Below are positions 36,694 to 43,926 of a stretch of 57,455 bases of DNA, piece by piece. Within the stretch, counting starts at the first letter, position 1, and each line of letters begins with the position of its first letter. Where the stretch lies: positions 1-57,455 of the forward strand of contig JAJEEO010000004.1 of NCBI GenBank assembly GCA_022820925.1, written 5' to 3'. This DNA is from Acidimicrobiia bacterium (GTDB taxonomy: Bacteria > Actinomycetota > Acidimicrobiia > Acidimicrobiales > Poriferisodalaceae). The translations under genes were made by a program, and so were the position numbers. The notes beneath the pieces were generated by a model. The model did no database searches, was not told where the DNA came from, and saw nothing but the letters and a program-made list of their open reading frames with translations.

Positions 36694-37164
36694 GTGATAC
36701 TCGCGGTCCTCATCATCTCGCTGGTGATCGGCTTCGTGGTCGCCGCGGGCGTGGTGGGCTCGCAGGCTCAGCGGCTCGGCCGCCAACGTCGCGAGCCGGT
36801 ATGGCGGCTCGCTGAGGCAGCGGCGTACGTCAGCGACCTGCTGCCCTACGACATCGCTGCAGGTCTGAACGCCGAAGAACTCGAAGTGCTCTTGCGGGCA
36901 CATCTCAATCAGCTGCAGTTCGGGCTGCAGCCCTCGGCACATGACGAGGGCTCCCCGCCGCCCGATCCTGAATTCGATGCGAGGTCCGATGCTGGCGCCA
37001 CGTCGGTGCTCGAGGATCGCGCGTTCACCACCGACCTGTACCGAACGCTCCGACGCCAGGGTCTCGAAGTCACGCTCGAGCAGGTCACTTCCGTCAGCGC
37101 GGCCCACCTGGAGTACCTGCAGCGCATCGGGGCACTCGCCGCTGTGCGCCGCGACGGCGGCTGA
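36694..37164 (+). CDS. Single-pass membrane protein, unknown function
   Basis: 156 residues from GTG 36694, preceded by GGGAGCTGCTC (probable ribosome binding site). One N-terminal membrane helix (ILAVLIISLVIGFVVAAGVV), then a mostly helical cytoplasmic part with VWRLAEAAAYVSDLLP and a later segment TTDLYRTLRRQGLEVTLEQV. No family recognised. It lies between the acyl-CoA dehydrogenase gene and the small gene at 37203. Confidence 0.6.
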   Translation: MILAVLIISLVIGFVVAAGVVGSQAQRLGRQRREPVWRLAEAAAYVSDLLPYDIAAGLNAEELEVLLRAHLNQLQFGLQPSAHDEGSPPPDPEFDARSDAGATSVLEDRAFTTDLYRTLRRQGLEVTLEQVTSVSAAHLEYLQRIGALAAVRRDGG

Positions 37165-37202
37165 GCCCCGCCGTGTCGCCGCCGGACGGCAGAATGTGAG
37201 TC

Positions 37203-37424
37203 ATGGACATCCCGAGGGAGCTCGCCGGCTGCCGGTTCGTGGGCGACAAGCGCAGCCAGATCGTCTATGACATGGAATCCGAGCCCGACGATCCGGCGGT
37301 AGCAGAGCAGATCGCTGTCGCCGTGGCCGGCATCGTGGCTGCTCAGTCCTACGCCACGTTCGGACCTGATGAGCTGCCCGAGGCACGCAACCGCGGCTAC
37401 CGCCTGTCGCGGCTCTGCCGATAG
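37203..37424 (+). CDS. Small conserved-looking protein, unknown function
   Basis: 73 residues from ATG 37203 (MDIPRELAGC). Composition is that of a small folded protein: a beta-like start (CRFVGDKRSQIVYDME), a helix (AVAEQIAVAVAGIVAAQSYA) and a basic end (RNRGYRLSRLCR). CAGAAT lies 7 nt upstream and could be a -10 box. No homologue recognised. Confidence 0.55.
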   Translation: MDIPRELAGCRFVGDKRSQIVYDMESEPDDPAVAEQIAVAVAGIVAAQSYATFGPDELPEARNRGYRLSRLCR

Positions 37425-37486
37425 GTCGTGACGGTGCGCCCCGCGACGGCAGCGCGAGCGGCGTTCGGTCGACAACCCGCAGCGAC

Positions 37487-38251
37487 GTGAGCACCGACGT
37501 CACCGAGACCACCATCGAGGGCAGCCCGGGGCTCGCGGCGATCCTGGTGCGCCCGAAACGGCCTGTCCGCAGCGGGCCCGCAGTGGTGCTCTGCCACGGG
37601 TTCCCGTCGATGCAGCGGCCCGGGGTGCCGAACCGCACCTACCAGCTCTTCGCCGAGCGCATCGCCGAGGCCCAAGGCTGGACGGTGCTCGCCGTGAGCA
37701 TGCGCGGCTGCGGCGAGTCCGACGGCGATTTCTCGTTGCTCGGCTGGATCGACGACATCGGCCGCTCGGTCACCCATGTGCTCTCGGAAGGCTGCCGGGG
37801 CGTATGGCTGGTGGGCTCGACGACCGGCGGCTCGGTCGCGATCCTGGCCGCCGCCCGCGACGCCCGGATTCGCGGCGTAGCGGCGATGGCCCCGAGGGCG
37901 GATTTTGACGACTGGGCGAGTGATCCCAAAGCGTTCCTGCAGCACTGCCGCAACGTGGGAGTCATCCGTTCAGACGGCTTCCCCCGCTCGACGGGTGCCT
38001 GGAATCGTGAGCTGAAGCAGAACCGGGCGATGGACGCCGTTGGTGAGCTGGCCGACCGGCCGCTGTTGATCCTGCACGGCATCAACGACCGGCAGGTGCC
38101 CTACGAAGAGGCCCGCCACCTGGCCGCGAGGCATCCGAGCGCAGAGCTGCGCCTGATCGAGGGTGCCGACCACCGCATCCGCCACGACCCCCGGGCGGTG
38201 GCCATCCTGCTCGGCTGGCTCGAGCGTCAAGCAGCCGCCCAGTACGCCTAG
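37487..38251 (+). CDS. Alpha/beta hydrolase with Thr at the nucleophile position
   Basis: 254 residues from GTG 37487. Alpha/beta hydrolase core: VVLCHGFPSM (oxyanion region), WTVLAVSMRGCGESDG, the nucleophile elbow, ILHGINDRQVP (acid), and GADHRI (His). The elbow reads G110-S-T112-T-G114, so the usual Ser of GxSxG is Thr. Either Thr acts as nucleophile, which is rare, or S111 substitutes, or the protein is not a hydrolase. It overlaps the convergent MaoC gene by 4 bp. Confidence 0.8.
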   Translation: MSTDVTETTIEGSPGLAAILVRPKRPVRSGPAVVLCHGFPSMQRPGVPNRTYQLFAERIAEAQGWTVLAVSMRGCGESDGDFSLLGWIDDIGRSVTHVLSEGCRGVWLVGSTTGGSVAILAAARDARIRGVAAMAPRADFDDWASDPKAFLQHCRNVGVIRSDGFPRSTGAWNRELKQNRAMDAVGELADRPLLILHGINDRQVPYEEARHLAARHPSAELRLIEGADHRIRHDPRAVAILLGWLERQAAAQYA

Positions 38252-38772
38252 CCGAGCGAAGCGCTCGTGGATCGGGCTGATTCGGGGCGGCGGGCGATCA
38301 TCATGTTGGCCACTGAGCGCACCACCGTGGTGCCGTCCTGGTTGACGAGTTCGTGGGCCATCTTCACGATCCCGCGGTCGGGCTTCGAACGGCTCGGGAC
38401 GACCTCCAGCACTTCGGCGACCAGCGTGAGGCGGTCGCCGGGACGCACGGGCGCTAGCCAGCGCAGCTCGTCGAGCCCCGGCGAGCCCATGCTGGACGGG
38501 CCGAGGAACTCGTCGTTGAGCATCCGCATGACAATCGAACCGGTGTGCCAGCCCGAGGCGATCAGGCCGCCGAAGATCGACTCCCGGGCGGCGTCAGGGT
38601 CGATGTGAAACGGCTGAGGGTCGAACTTGCGGCCGAATTCGATGATCTCGGCCTCGTCGATCGTCGTGGTTCCGAATGTGAACCGCTCGCCGGCCTCGTA
38701 GTCGTCGAACCATCGCTGAGGGCAGGGGATGTCGCTGGGCACCGGGACAGTCTGGCGACCCGAGCCGGACAT
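38248..38772 (-). CDS. MaoC-like (R)-specific enoyl-CoA hydratase
   Basis: 174 residues from ATG 38772 (one GTG codon earlier is also possible). Hot-dog fold with the hydratase 2 motif FGRKFDPQPFHIDPDAARES then IFGGLIASGWHTGSIVMRM, with the catalytic Asp/His. LAPVRPGDRLTLVAEVLEV is also standard. It hydrates 2-enoyl-CoA thioesters in fatty acid or polyester metabolism. It ends inside the last codons of the convergent hydrolase gene. Confidence 0.88.
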   Translation of the reverse strand: MSGSGRQTVPVPSDIPCPQRWFDDYEAGERFTFGTTTIDEAEIIEFGRKFDPQPFHIDPDAARESIFGGLIASGWHTGSIVMRMLNDEFLGPSSMGSPGLDELRWLAPVRPGDRLTLVAEVLEVVPSRSKPDRGIVKMAHELVNQDGTTVVRSVANMMIARRPESARSTSASLG

Positions 38773-38800
38773 CACAGGACATGTCGGTCGCCCGTGAAGC

Positions 38801-41503
38801 TCAGTGTGCTGCTGAGGACCAGGGGTCGGCGCTGTCGGTGTCCAAGCCGTAGCGCTTGATGGCCTCCGCCGCCGACGTCGAGTCGATCTCTCCCAGTTCG
38901 GCCAGGCGCCACAGAACGGCGACCGTGATGTGCTCCGCGGTGATCTCGAAGTGCTCCCGCAGGCGGCTGCGTGTATCGCTGCGTCCGAAGCCGTCAGTGC
39001 CGAGCGACGTGTAGTCGCGGCCGATCCAGCGGGACACCTGATCAGGCACGGCTCGCATGAAGTCGGTCACGGCGATGACGGGTCCGGTGCCGTCAGCCAA
39101 TTGGCGGGTGACGAACGGCACCTGCTGCGGCTCATCGGGATGCAGCGTGTTCCAGCGCTCGCATGACAGCGCTTCCTCGCGCAGCGCCTTGTACGAGGTG
39201 GCGCTCCACAGATCGACGGCGACGTCGTGCTCGGCGGCCAGCAGATCAGCCGCAGCCCGGGCGGCACCTTGAGCCGACCCCGAGAACAGGATCGTGCCCC
39301 CGTGCGCACGGCCCGGCGCTTCGGGCGCATAGCGGTACAGCCCCGCCAGCAGGTCTTCGACTGCGAGGTCATCGGGCTCGGGCGGCTGGATGTAGTTCTC
39401 GTTGTAGATCGTCAGGTAGTAGAAGACGTCCTCGCCCACGCCGTACATGCGCCGGATCCCGTCGTGCACGATCGCTGCCAGTTCGTACGCAAAGGCGGGG
39501 TCGTAGGCCTGGCACGGCGGCACGACCGAGGCCAGCAGCGGGGAATGCCCGTCCTGGTGCTGCAGGCCCTCGCCCATCAGCGTCGTGCGGCCCGCGGTGG
39601 CGCCCATCAGGAATCCGCGCCCGCGCATGTCGGCCAGTGCCCAGATCATGTCGCCCACTCGCTGGAAGCCGAACATCGAATAGAAGGTGTAGAAGGGCAC
39701 CATCGGCACGCCGCGGGTGGCGTAGGACGTTGCAGCAGCGGTGAAGCTGGCCAGCGCGCCCGCCTCGGTGATGCCCTCTTCGAGAATCTGACCGTCGATG
39801 TGCTCGGTGTAGGACAGCAGCAGGTCGTGGTCGACCGGCTCGTACAGCTGCCCCTGGCTGGCATAGATGCCGAGCTCGCGGAACAGCGAGTCCATGCCGA
39901 ACGTGCGGGCCTCGTCGGGAATGATCGGCACCACTCGATCGCCGAAGCCCGGTTCGCGTGTCATGGCGCGCAGCATCCGGGTGAACGCCATGGTGGTGGA
40001 CACCGCCATCTCGCCCGAGCCCGCGGCGAACTCGTCGAAGGGCTTCGAGCTCGGCATCGGCAACGCCTTGCGGCACCAGTTGCGAACACGCTTGGGCAAC
40101 GGGCCGTTGAGCGCCTTGCGGCGAGCCATCAGGTACTCGTGCTCGGCGCTGCCCGGCTGGGGCCGGCAGTACGGCGGGTCGTCGGGATCGAATTCCGCGT
40201 CGATCTCTTCATGGAGGCGGAGCCGGTTGCGGATCGTCATCAGCTGGGTGCGGTTCAGCTTCTTGATTTGGTGGGTGGCGTTGCGCGCCTCCAGATCGGG
40301 CCCCAGCGACCACCCCTTCACCGTCTTGGTCAGGATGACCGTCGGGCTGCCCTCGTGCTCCACGGCCGCCTGGTACGCGGCGTAGAGCTTCTTGTAGTCG
40401 TGGCCGCCGCGGGGCAGCGTCTGCAGGTCCTCGTCGGAGAGGTGCTGGACCATCTCCCGCAGCCGGGGATCGGGCCCGAAGAAACGCTCACGGATGTACT
40501 GCCCGCTCTCCACCGAATAGCGCTGGTACTCGCCGTCGATGGTCTCGTTCATCTTGTTGAGCAGCACGCCGTCGCGGTCCCGGGCCAGCAGCTCGTCCCA
40601 GCGCCCGCCCCAGATCACTTTGATGACGTTCCAGCCCGAGCCGCGGAAGTTGGCTTCGAGCTCCTGGATGATCTTGCCGTTGCCTCGTACCGGTCCATCC
40701 AGCCGCTGCAGGTTGCAGTTGACGACGAAGATGAGGTTGTCGAGCCGCTCCCGTGCGGCGAGATGCAGCGCCCCGAGCGTCTCGGGCTCGTCGGTCTCTC
40801 CGTCGCCCACGAAGCACCACACCTTCGATGCTGCGGTGTTGTCGATGCGACGGTTGTGCAGGTACCGGTTGAAACGGGCGTGGTAGATGGCCATGATCGG
40901 CCCGAGTCCCATCGACACCGTCGGGAACTCCCAGAACTCGGGCATGAGACGGGGGTGGGGATACGACGACAATCCGGTGCGGCCGATCTCGCGCCGGAAG
41001 TGCTCGAGGTCGGTGTCGTCGAGGCGGCCTTCGAGGTAGGCCCGTGCGTAGATGCCCGGCGCGGCGTGGCCCTGGATGTAAATGTGATCGCCGGGCTCGC
41101 CGTCGTCCTTGCCGTGCCAGAAGTGGTTGAAACCCACGTCGTACAGCGCCGCCGAGCTGGCGAACGTGGACAGGTGACCGCCAATGCCGTCGGCCCACGA
41201 GTTCGCATGGGTCACCATGGCGACGGCGTTCCAGCGGATGAAGGCCCGCAGGCGCTTCTCGATCTCCTCGTCGCCGGGGAACCACGGTTCGTGCTCGGGA
41301 GCGATGGTGTTGATGTACGGGGTCGAGACGGTGGCGGGAAAGTCGACCTGCAGCTGACGGGCCTTGGACATGAGCCGCCGGATGAGAAAGCGCGCCCGGT
41401 TCTTGCCCCGCTCCTCGACGACTGCGGCGAAGGACTGCAGCCAGTCGTCGGTCTCATCGGGGTCGATGTCGGGGATCTGCTCATGCAACCCGTCGAAGAG
41501 CAT
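38801..41503 (-). CDS. aceE: Pyruvate dehydrogenase E1 component, homodimeric type
   Basis: 900 residues from ATG 41503, the usual size of AceE; the longer frame to 42217 is antisense to the RNase H gene. The thiamine diphosphate motif is intact: VWCFVGDGETDEPET then LIFVVNCNLQRLDGPVRGN. Further AceE landmarks are SYPHPRLMPEFWEFPTVSMGLGP, GEGLQHQDGHS and FGRSDTRSRLREHFEI. It decarboxylates pyruvate and transfers the acetyl group to the lipoyl domain of E2. E2, E3 and lipoylation genes lie at 43927-48497, so the complex components are clustered but on opposite strands. Confidence 0.95.
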   Translation of the reverse strand: MLFDGLHEQIPDIDPDETDDWLQSFAAVVEERGKNRARFLIRRLMSKARQLQVDFPATVSTPYINTIAPEHEPWFPGDEEIEKRLRAFIRWNAVAMVTHANSWADGIGGHLSTFASSAALYDVGFNHFWHGKDDGEPGDHIYIQGHAAPGIYARAYLEGRLDDTDLEHFRREIGRTGLSSYPHPRLMPEFWEFPTVSMGLGPIMAIYHARFNRYLHNRRIDNTAASKVWCFVGDGETDEPETLGALHLAARERLDNLIFVVNCNLQRLDGPVRGNGKIIQELEANFRGSGWNVIKVIWGGRWDELLARDRDGVLLNKMNETIDGEYQRYSVESGQYIRERFFGPDPRLREMVQHLSDEDLQTLPRGGHDYKKLYAAYQAAVEHEGSPTVILTKTVKGWSLGPDLEARNATHQIKKLNRTQLMTIRNRLRLHEEIDAEFDPDDPPYCRPQPGSAEHEYLMARRKALNGPLPKRVRNWCRKALPMPSSKPFDEFAAGSGEMAVSTTMAFTRMLRAMTREPGFGDRVVPIIPDEARTFGMDSLFRELGIYASQGQLYEPVDHDLLLSYTEHIDGQILEEGITEAGALASFTAAATSYATRGVPMVPFYTFYSMFGFQRVGDMIWALADMRGRGFLMGATAGRTTLMGEGLQHQDGHSPLLASVVPPCQAYDPAFAYELAAIVHDGIRRMYGVGEDVFYYLTIYNENYIQPPEPDDLAVEDLLAGLYRYAPEAPGRAHGGTILFSGSAQGAARAAADLLAAEHDVAVDLWSATSYKALREEALSCERWNTLHPDEPQQVPFVTRQLADGTGPVIAVTDFMRAVPDQVSRWIGRDYTSLGTDGFGRSDTRSRLREHFEITAEHITVAVLWRLAELGEIDSTSAAEAIKRYGLDTDSADPWSSAAH

Positions 41504-41524
41504 GGGTTCTAGTGTCGCACTTGG
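41504..41524. promoter_or_regulatory. 21-bp divergent promoter region of aceE and the RNase H gene
   Basis: Only 21 bp separate the two start codons. Forward TAGTGT (41510-41515) ends 9 nt before the RNase H ATG. On the reverse strand GACACT (41516-41511) ends 7 nt before the aceE ATG. The two -10-like boxes overlap by 5 bp, so polymerase could bind only one side at a time. Confidence 0.4.
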
Positions 41525-42592
41525 ATGAGTCCACAACCGAACGCGACAGCGCGAGATGTCTTCACCGACGGGTCCTGCTTGGGAAACCCGGGTCCCGGCG
41601 GCTGGGCATTCGTGGTCGACGGCGGGCCCTGGCAATGCGGCTACGAGCCGGCCACGACGAACCAGCGGATGGAGGTGACGGCCGCGGCTCGTGCCGTCGA
41701 CGCGCTGGACGGTCCGTTGCGCATCGTGAGCGATTCCACCTATGTGGTCAGGTGCTTCACCGACGAGTGGTGGAAGGGCTGGCACCGCCGCAACTGGCTG
41801 AACTCGAAGAAGGAACCCGTCGCGAACCGCGATCTGTGGGAGCCGTTCATCGATGCGGTGACGGCACGCGGCGATGTCACGTTCGCCTGGGTGAAGGGCC
41901 ATGCCGGCCAGCGGCTGAATTCGGCCGCTGACGCCTTGGCCGTGCATGCGGCAGGCGCCGGGGCGGGGCTGCGCGGCGATCGATTCGACGATGGCGTGCT
42001 CGATCAGCTCGCCGATCGACGATCGAACCCGAGTGAACCCGCCGCCGGGGCGGCCCGCGACGATGCAAGCTCGGGCGCCAGCCGCGAGATCACCGGCCAC
42101 GGCCTTGCCGTGCTGGGCCACCGGCCGCCCGAGATCGGCGGGTACAACGAGAACCCGACGTCTCGCAGGGTGCTGCGCCAGCTCAGCGACGTGCTGTCCG
42201 CCAAGCGTGAGATGCACCCCGATCTCGTGGTCGCCAGCGGCCTCGCTCTCGGCGCCGAGACGATGGGTGCTGAGGCTGCGCTTGCGGCAGGGGTGCCCTA
42301 TGTCGTGGTGCTCGCCTTTGAGGGTCTTGAGACCCGCTGGCCCGCTCCGTCACGGCGCCGCTTTGCCGAGCTGCGCCAGCAGGCAACGCAGGAATTCGTG
42401 CTGGCCTCGGCGGCACCGGCCGACGGCGAGGCGTTCGGCAAGGCGATGCGCCGACGCGACACCTGGTTCATGCGCAACTGCGACGAAGCAGTGCTGGTGC
42501 GGCGTGGCGACGACCGCACGATGGCAGACCTCCACCGGCGCCTCGAGGTGGCGTTCGACGGCGATGTCTGGGTGATCGAACCCGAGGACTGA
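41525..42592 (+). CDS. Ribonuclease HI fused to a YpsA/SLOG-like domain
   Basis: 355 residues. Residues 10-145 are RNase HI with all four catalytic acids: D15 (FTDGSCLGNPGPGGW), E50 (QRMEVTAA), D70 (IVSDSTYVV) and D136 (NSAADALAV), plus the WVKGHAG loop. After a 40-residue linker, residues 188-350 (GLAVLGHRPPEIGGYNE, DLVVASGLALGAETMGAEAA, VPYVVVLAFEG) look like the Rossmann-type SLOG/DprA superfamily, closest to YpsA. RNase HI removes RNA from RNA-DNA hybrids. SLOG domains bind nucleotides or their derivatives. The combination is uncommon and its purpose is unknown. Confidence 0.85.
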   Translation: MSPQPNATARDVFTDGSCLGNPGPGGWAFVVDGGPWQCGYEPATTNQRMEVTAAARAVDALDGPLRIVSDSTYVVRCFTDEWWKGWHRRNWLNSKKEPVANRDLWEPFIDAVTARGDVTFAWVKGHAGQRLNSAADALAVHAAGAGAGLRGDRFDDGVLDQLADRRSNPSEPAAGAARDDASSGASREITGHGLAVLGHRPPEIGGYNENPTSRRVLRQLSDVLSAKREMHPDLVVASGLALGAETMGAEAALAAGVPYVVVLAFEGLETRWPAPSRRRFAELRQQATQEFVLASAAPADGEAFGKAMRRRDTWFMRNCDEAVLVRRGDDRTMADLHRRLEVAFDGDVWVIEPED

Positions 42593-42634
42593 TCGCCGCC
42601 CAGCCACATTCGGGCGCCCGACGGGGCCCATCGA

Positions 42635-43090
42635 TCAGTCGTCGCCGGAAGGGTCTTCGACCAGCGCCGCCAGCCGCTCGAGCGTCTTCTCCATATTCGA
42701 CACGTTCTTGCGATGTGCCCCGATGAATTCGATGCTGCGCGGGAGCTTCGCCGATCCCCACTCGAAGGTCTCGCGCACGAGCGTGCCGTCGTCGTGGGGC
42801 TCAAGCTCGTAGCGCCAACGCTGCCCCTGCCAATGCGCCCACGCGATCAGGCGGTTGTCTTCGAATTCCAAGACGCGGTTCTTCACGGTGTAGGAGATGC
42901 CGACGTTGATGCGCATCGAGAACGTGCTGCCGAGCGTGAGCGGCGCGTTGCTGGTGGTCAGCTTGGCCAGCGTCCCCGAGCCGTCGATCTCACGGTGGCG
43001 GCTGGGATCAGTGAGCACGGCGAAGATCTTCTCCGCAGGAGCGGCAATGAACCGCTCGACGCTGACGCTGCGCTCTTTAGTGCGCTTCAC
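42635..43090 (-). CDS. SRPBCC / START-like domain protein
   Basis: 151 residues from GTG 43090 (KRTKERSVSVERFIAAPAEK); the open frame upstream overlaps the thioredoxin-like gene and is a shadow. A typical START-like layout: the first strand with FIAAPAEKIFAVLTDP, then DGSGTLAKL, LTLGSTFSM, WRYELEPHDDGTLVRETFEW, and the long C-terminal helix (KNVSNMEKTLERLAALVED). Members bind hydrophobic ligands in a deep cavity. It starts 8 bp after the thioredoxin-like gene and is probably co-transcribed with it. Function unknown. Confidence 0.75.
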   Translation of the reverse strand: MKRTKERSVSVERFIAAPAEKIFAVLTDPSRHREIDGSGTLAKLTTSNAPLTLGSTFSMRINVGISYTVKNRVLEFEDNRLIAWAHWQGQRWRYELEPHDDGTLVRETFEWGSAKLPRSIEFIGAHRKNVSNMEKTLERLAALVEDPSGDD

Positions 43091-43098
43091 GGCGGCGT

Positions 43099-43710
43099 CT
43101 ACGCGGGCGACAGGGCGTCGGACACGATGTCGGGCGGGGGAGTGCCGCTGCCGCGCTCGATGCTGCCGTCGACCCGCACCAGCATCCACCTCGGCTGGTA
43201 GCTGTTGCCGAGCTGGTCCCACAGATCGCCGTCCTCGTTGGAGACCTGCGGAATGTCGCCGAGTTGGTGCTTGGCGACGAAGTTCCGGTAGGAGTCCTGG
43301 GAGTCGCCCCCGGGGACCCCGACGAGCACCAGGTTGTCGCCGTGCTCTGCCTTCAGCGCTGCGACCGCAGGCGCTTCACGATTGCACGCCGGTCACCAGG
43401 GCGCCCAGAACCACAGCAGGACGTCGTTGCCGGCGGTCGCAGCCAGATCGAACTGCTGCCCGTCGAGCAGCGCACCCTCCAGCAGCAGGATCTCGGCTCG
43501 TGTCTCGGCTGCTGCGGCAGCAGCAGCGGTCGCGGGTGCCGCGGTAGCAGTGGTCGTTTCAGTCGCACCGGCGGCAGCAGTCGTTGAGGCGGCTTCGTCC
43601 GCGGCCGGCTGCTGGGTCACGGTGCCATCGTCGCCGCAACCGCTCACGAAGCCGAAGACGAGCAATGCCGCCGCCATTGCGACAGCCACCCGAGATTGCA
43701 GCCGTGTCAC
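43099..43710 (-). CDS. Putative selenocysteine-containing thioredoxin-like lipoprotein (TlpA/ResA type)
   Basis: Reads as one 203-residue protein if the in-frame TGA at 43393-43395 is decoded as selenocysteine. GTG 43710 gives a lipoprotein signal with lipobox VSGC (C25), then an Ala/Thr-rich linker. The thioredoxin fold begins LLLEGALLDGQQFDL; the active site reads WFWAPW-U106-PA-C109, where relatives have WCPAC. Downstream the fold continues without a break: NLVLVGVPGGDSQDSYRNFV and the cis-Pro loop YQPRW (P173). Fold, frame, second Cys and cis-Pro are all kept, so this is not a decayed gene. A SECIS-like hairpin follows the TGA. Likely an extracytoplasmic thiol/selenol oxidoreductase. TAGGCT lies 6 nt before the GTG. 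Without selenocysteine insertion the product would be a truncated 105-residue lipoprotein. Confidence 0.82.
43355..43375 (-). promoter_or_regulatory. SECIS-like stem-loop downstream of the in-frame UGA
   Basis: RNA positions 18-38 after the UGA form AGCG-(C)-CUGC-GGUC-GCAG-CGCU: eight base pairs with one bulged C and the tetraloop GGUC. The apical loop begins 27 nt after the UGA. As I recall, the E. coli fdhF SECIS also has a GGUC loop on a short stem with a bulged base, and bacterial SECIS loops lie roughly 16-37 nt from the UGA. Confidence 0.7.
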
Positions 43711-43716
43711 GGCGCG

Positions 43717-43722
43717 AGCCTA
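43717..43722 (-). promoter_or_regulatory. Putative -10 box (TAGGCT) of the thioredoxin-like selenoprotein gene
   Basis: TAGGCT on the minus strand, 6 nt before the GTG at 43710, identical in box and spacing to sufB and vapB. Confidence 0.5.
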
Positions 43723-43751
43723 GCCGTGGGCCCATTCGCGATCGAGCGGGT

Positions 43752-43757
43752 TACATT
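43752..43757 (+). promoter_or_regulatory. Putative -10 box (TACATT) of the 29-residue membrane protein gene
   Basis: TACATT, 7 nt upstream of the GTG at 43765, divergent from the thioredoxin-like gene's promoter 30 bp away. Confidence 0.45.
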
Positions 43758-43764
43758 CAGCGGA

Positions 43765-43854
43765 GTGAGCACTCGGGCGTTGCTCGGCTTGGCACTCGCC
43801 ACCGGCATTGTCATCTTGGTGGCGTTCGCCGTCCGTGTGCTGACGTGGCCCTAA
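43765..43854 (+). CDS. Predicted 29-residue single-pass membrane protein
   Basis: GTG at 43765 to TAA at 43852-43854. The product is almost entirely one hydrophobic helix: polar start MSTRA, then LLGLALATGIVILVAFAVRV, ending LTWP. A -10-like box lies 7 nt upstream. It is divergent from the thioredoxin-like lipoprotein gene and precedes lpd. Small membrane proteins of this kind often accompany larger membrane complexes; no partner is evident. Could be chance, as the peptide is short. Confidence 0.5.
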   Translation: MSTRALLGLALATGIVILVAFAVRVLTWP

Positions 43855-43926
43855 TCGCTGGTGGTCACGGCGGCCGAGCGCTCCCGGTGCAAACGGGCTC
43901 CCAAGGCGGCGTACCCTCGTCGCGCG

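Noticed and set aside
39227..41512. 761-residue open frame on the plus strand opposite aceE
   Set aside because: It is an antisense shadow of a clearly conserved enzyme. Long antisense frames are expected at this GC content, and it shows no motifs.
43329..43395. Two separate short genes or a pseudogene at the thioredoxin-like locus
   Set aside because: The two open parts are in the same frame and join into one complete fold. The only interruption is TGA at the catalytic Cys codon, with a SECIS-like hairpin behind it.
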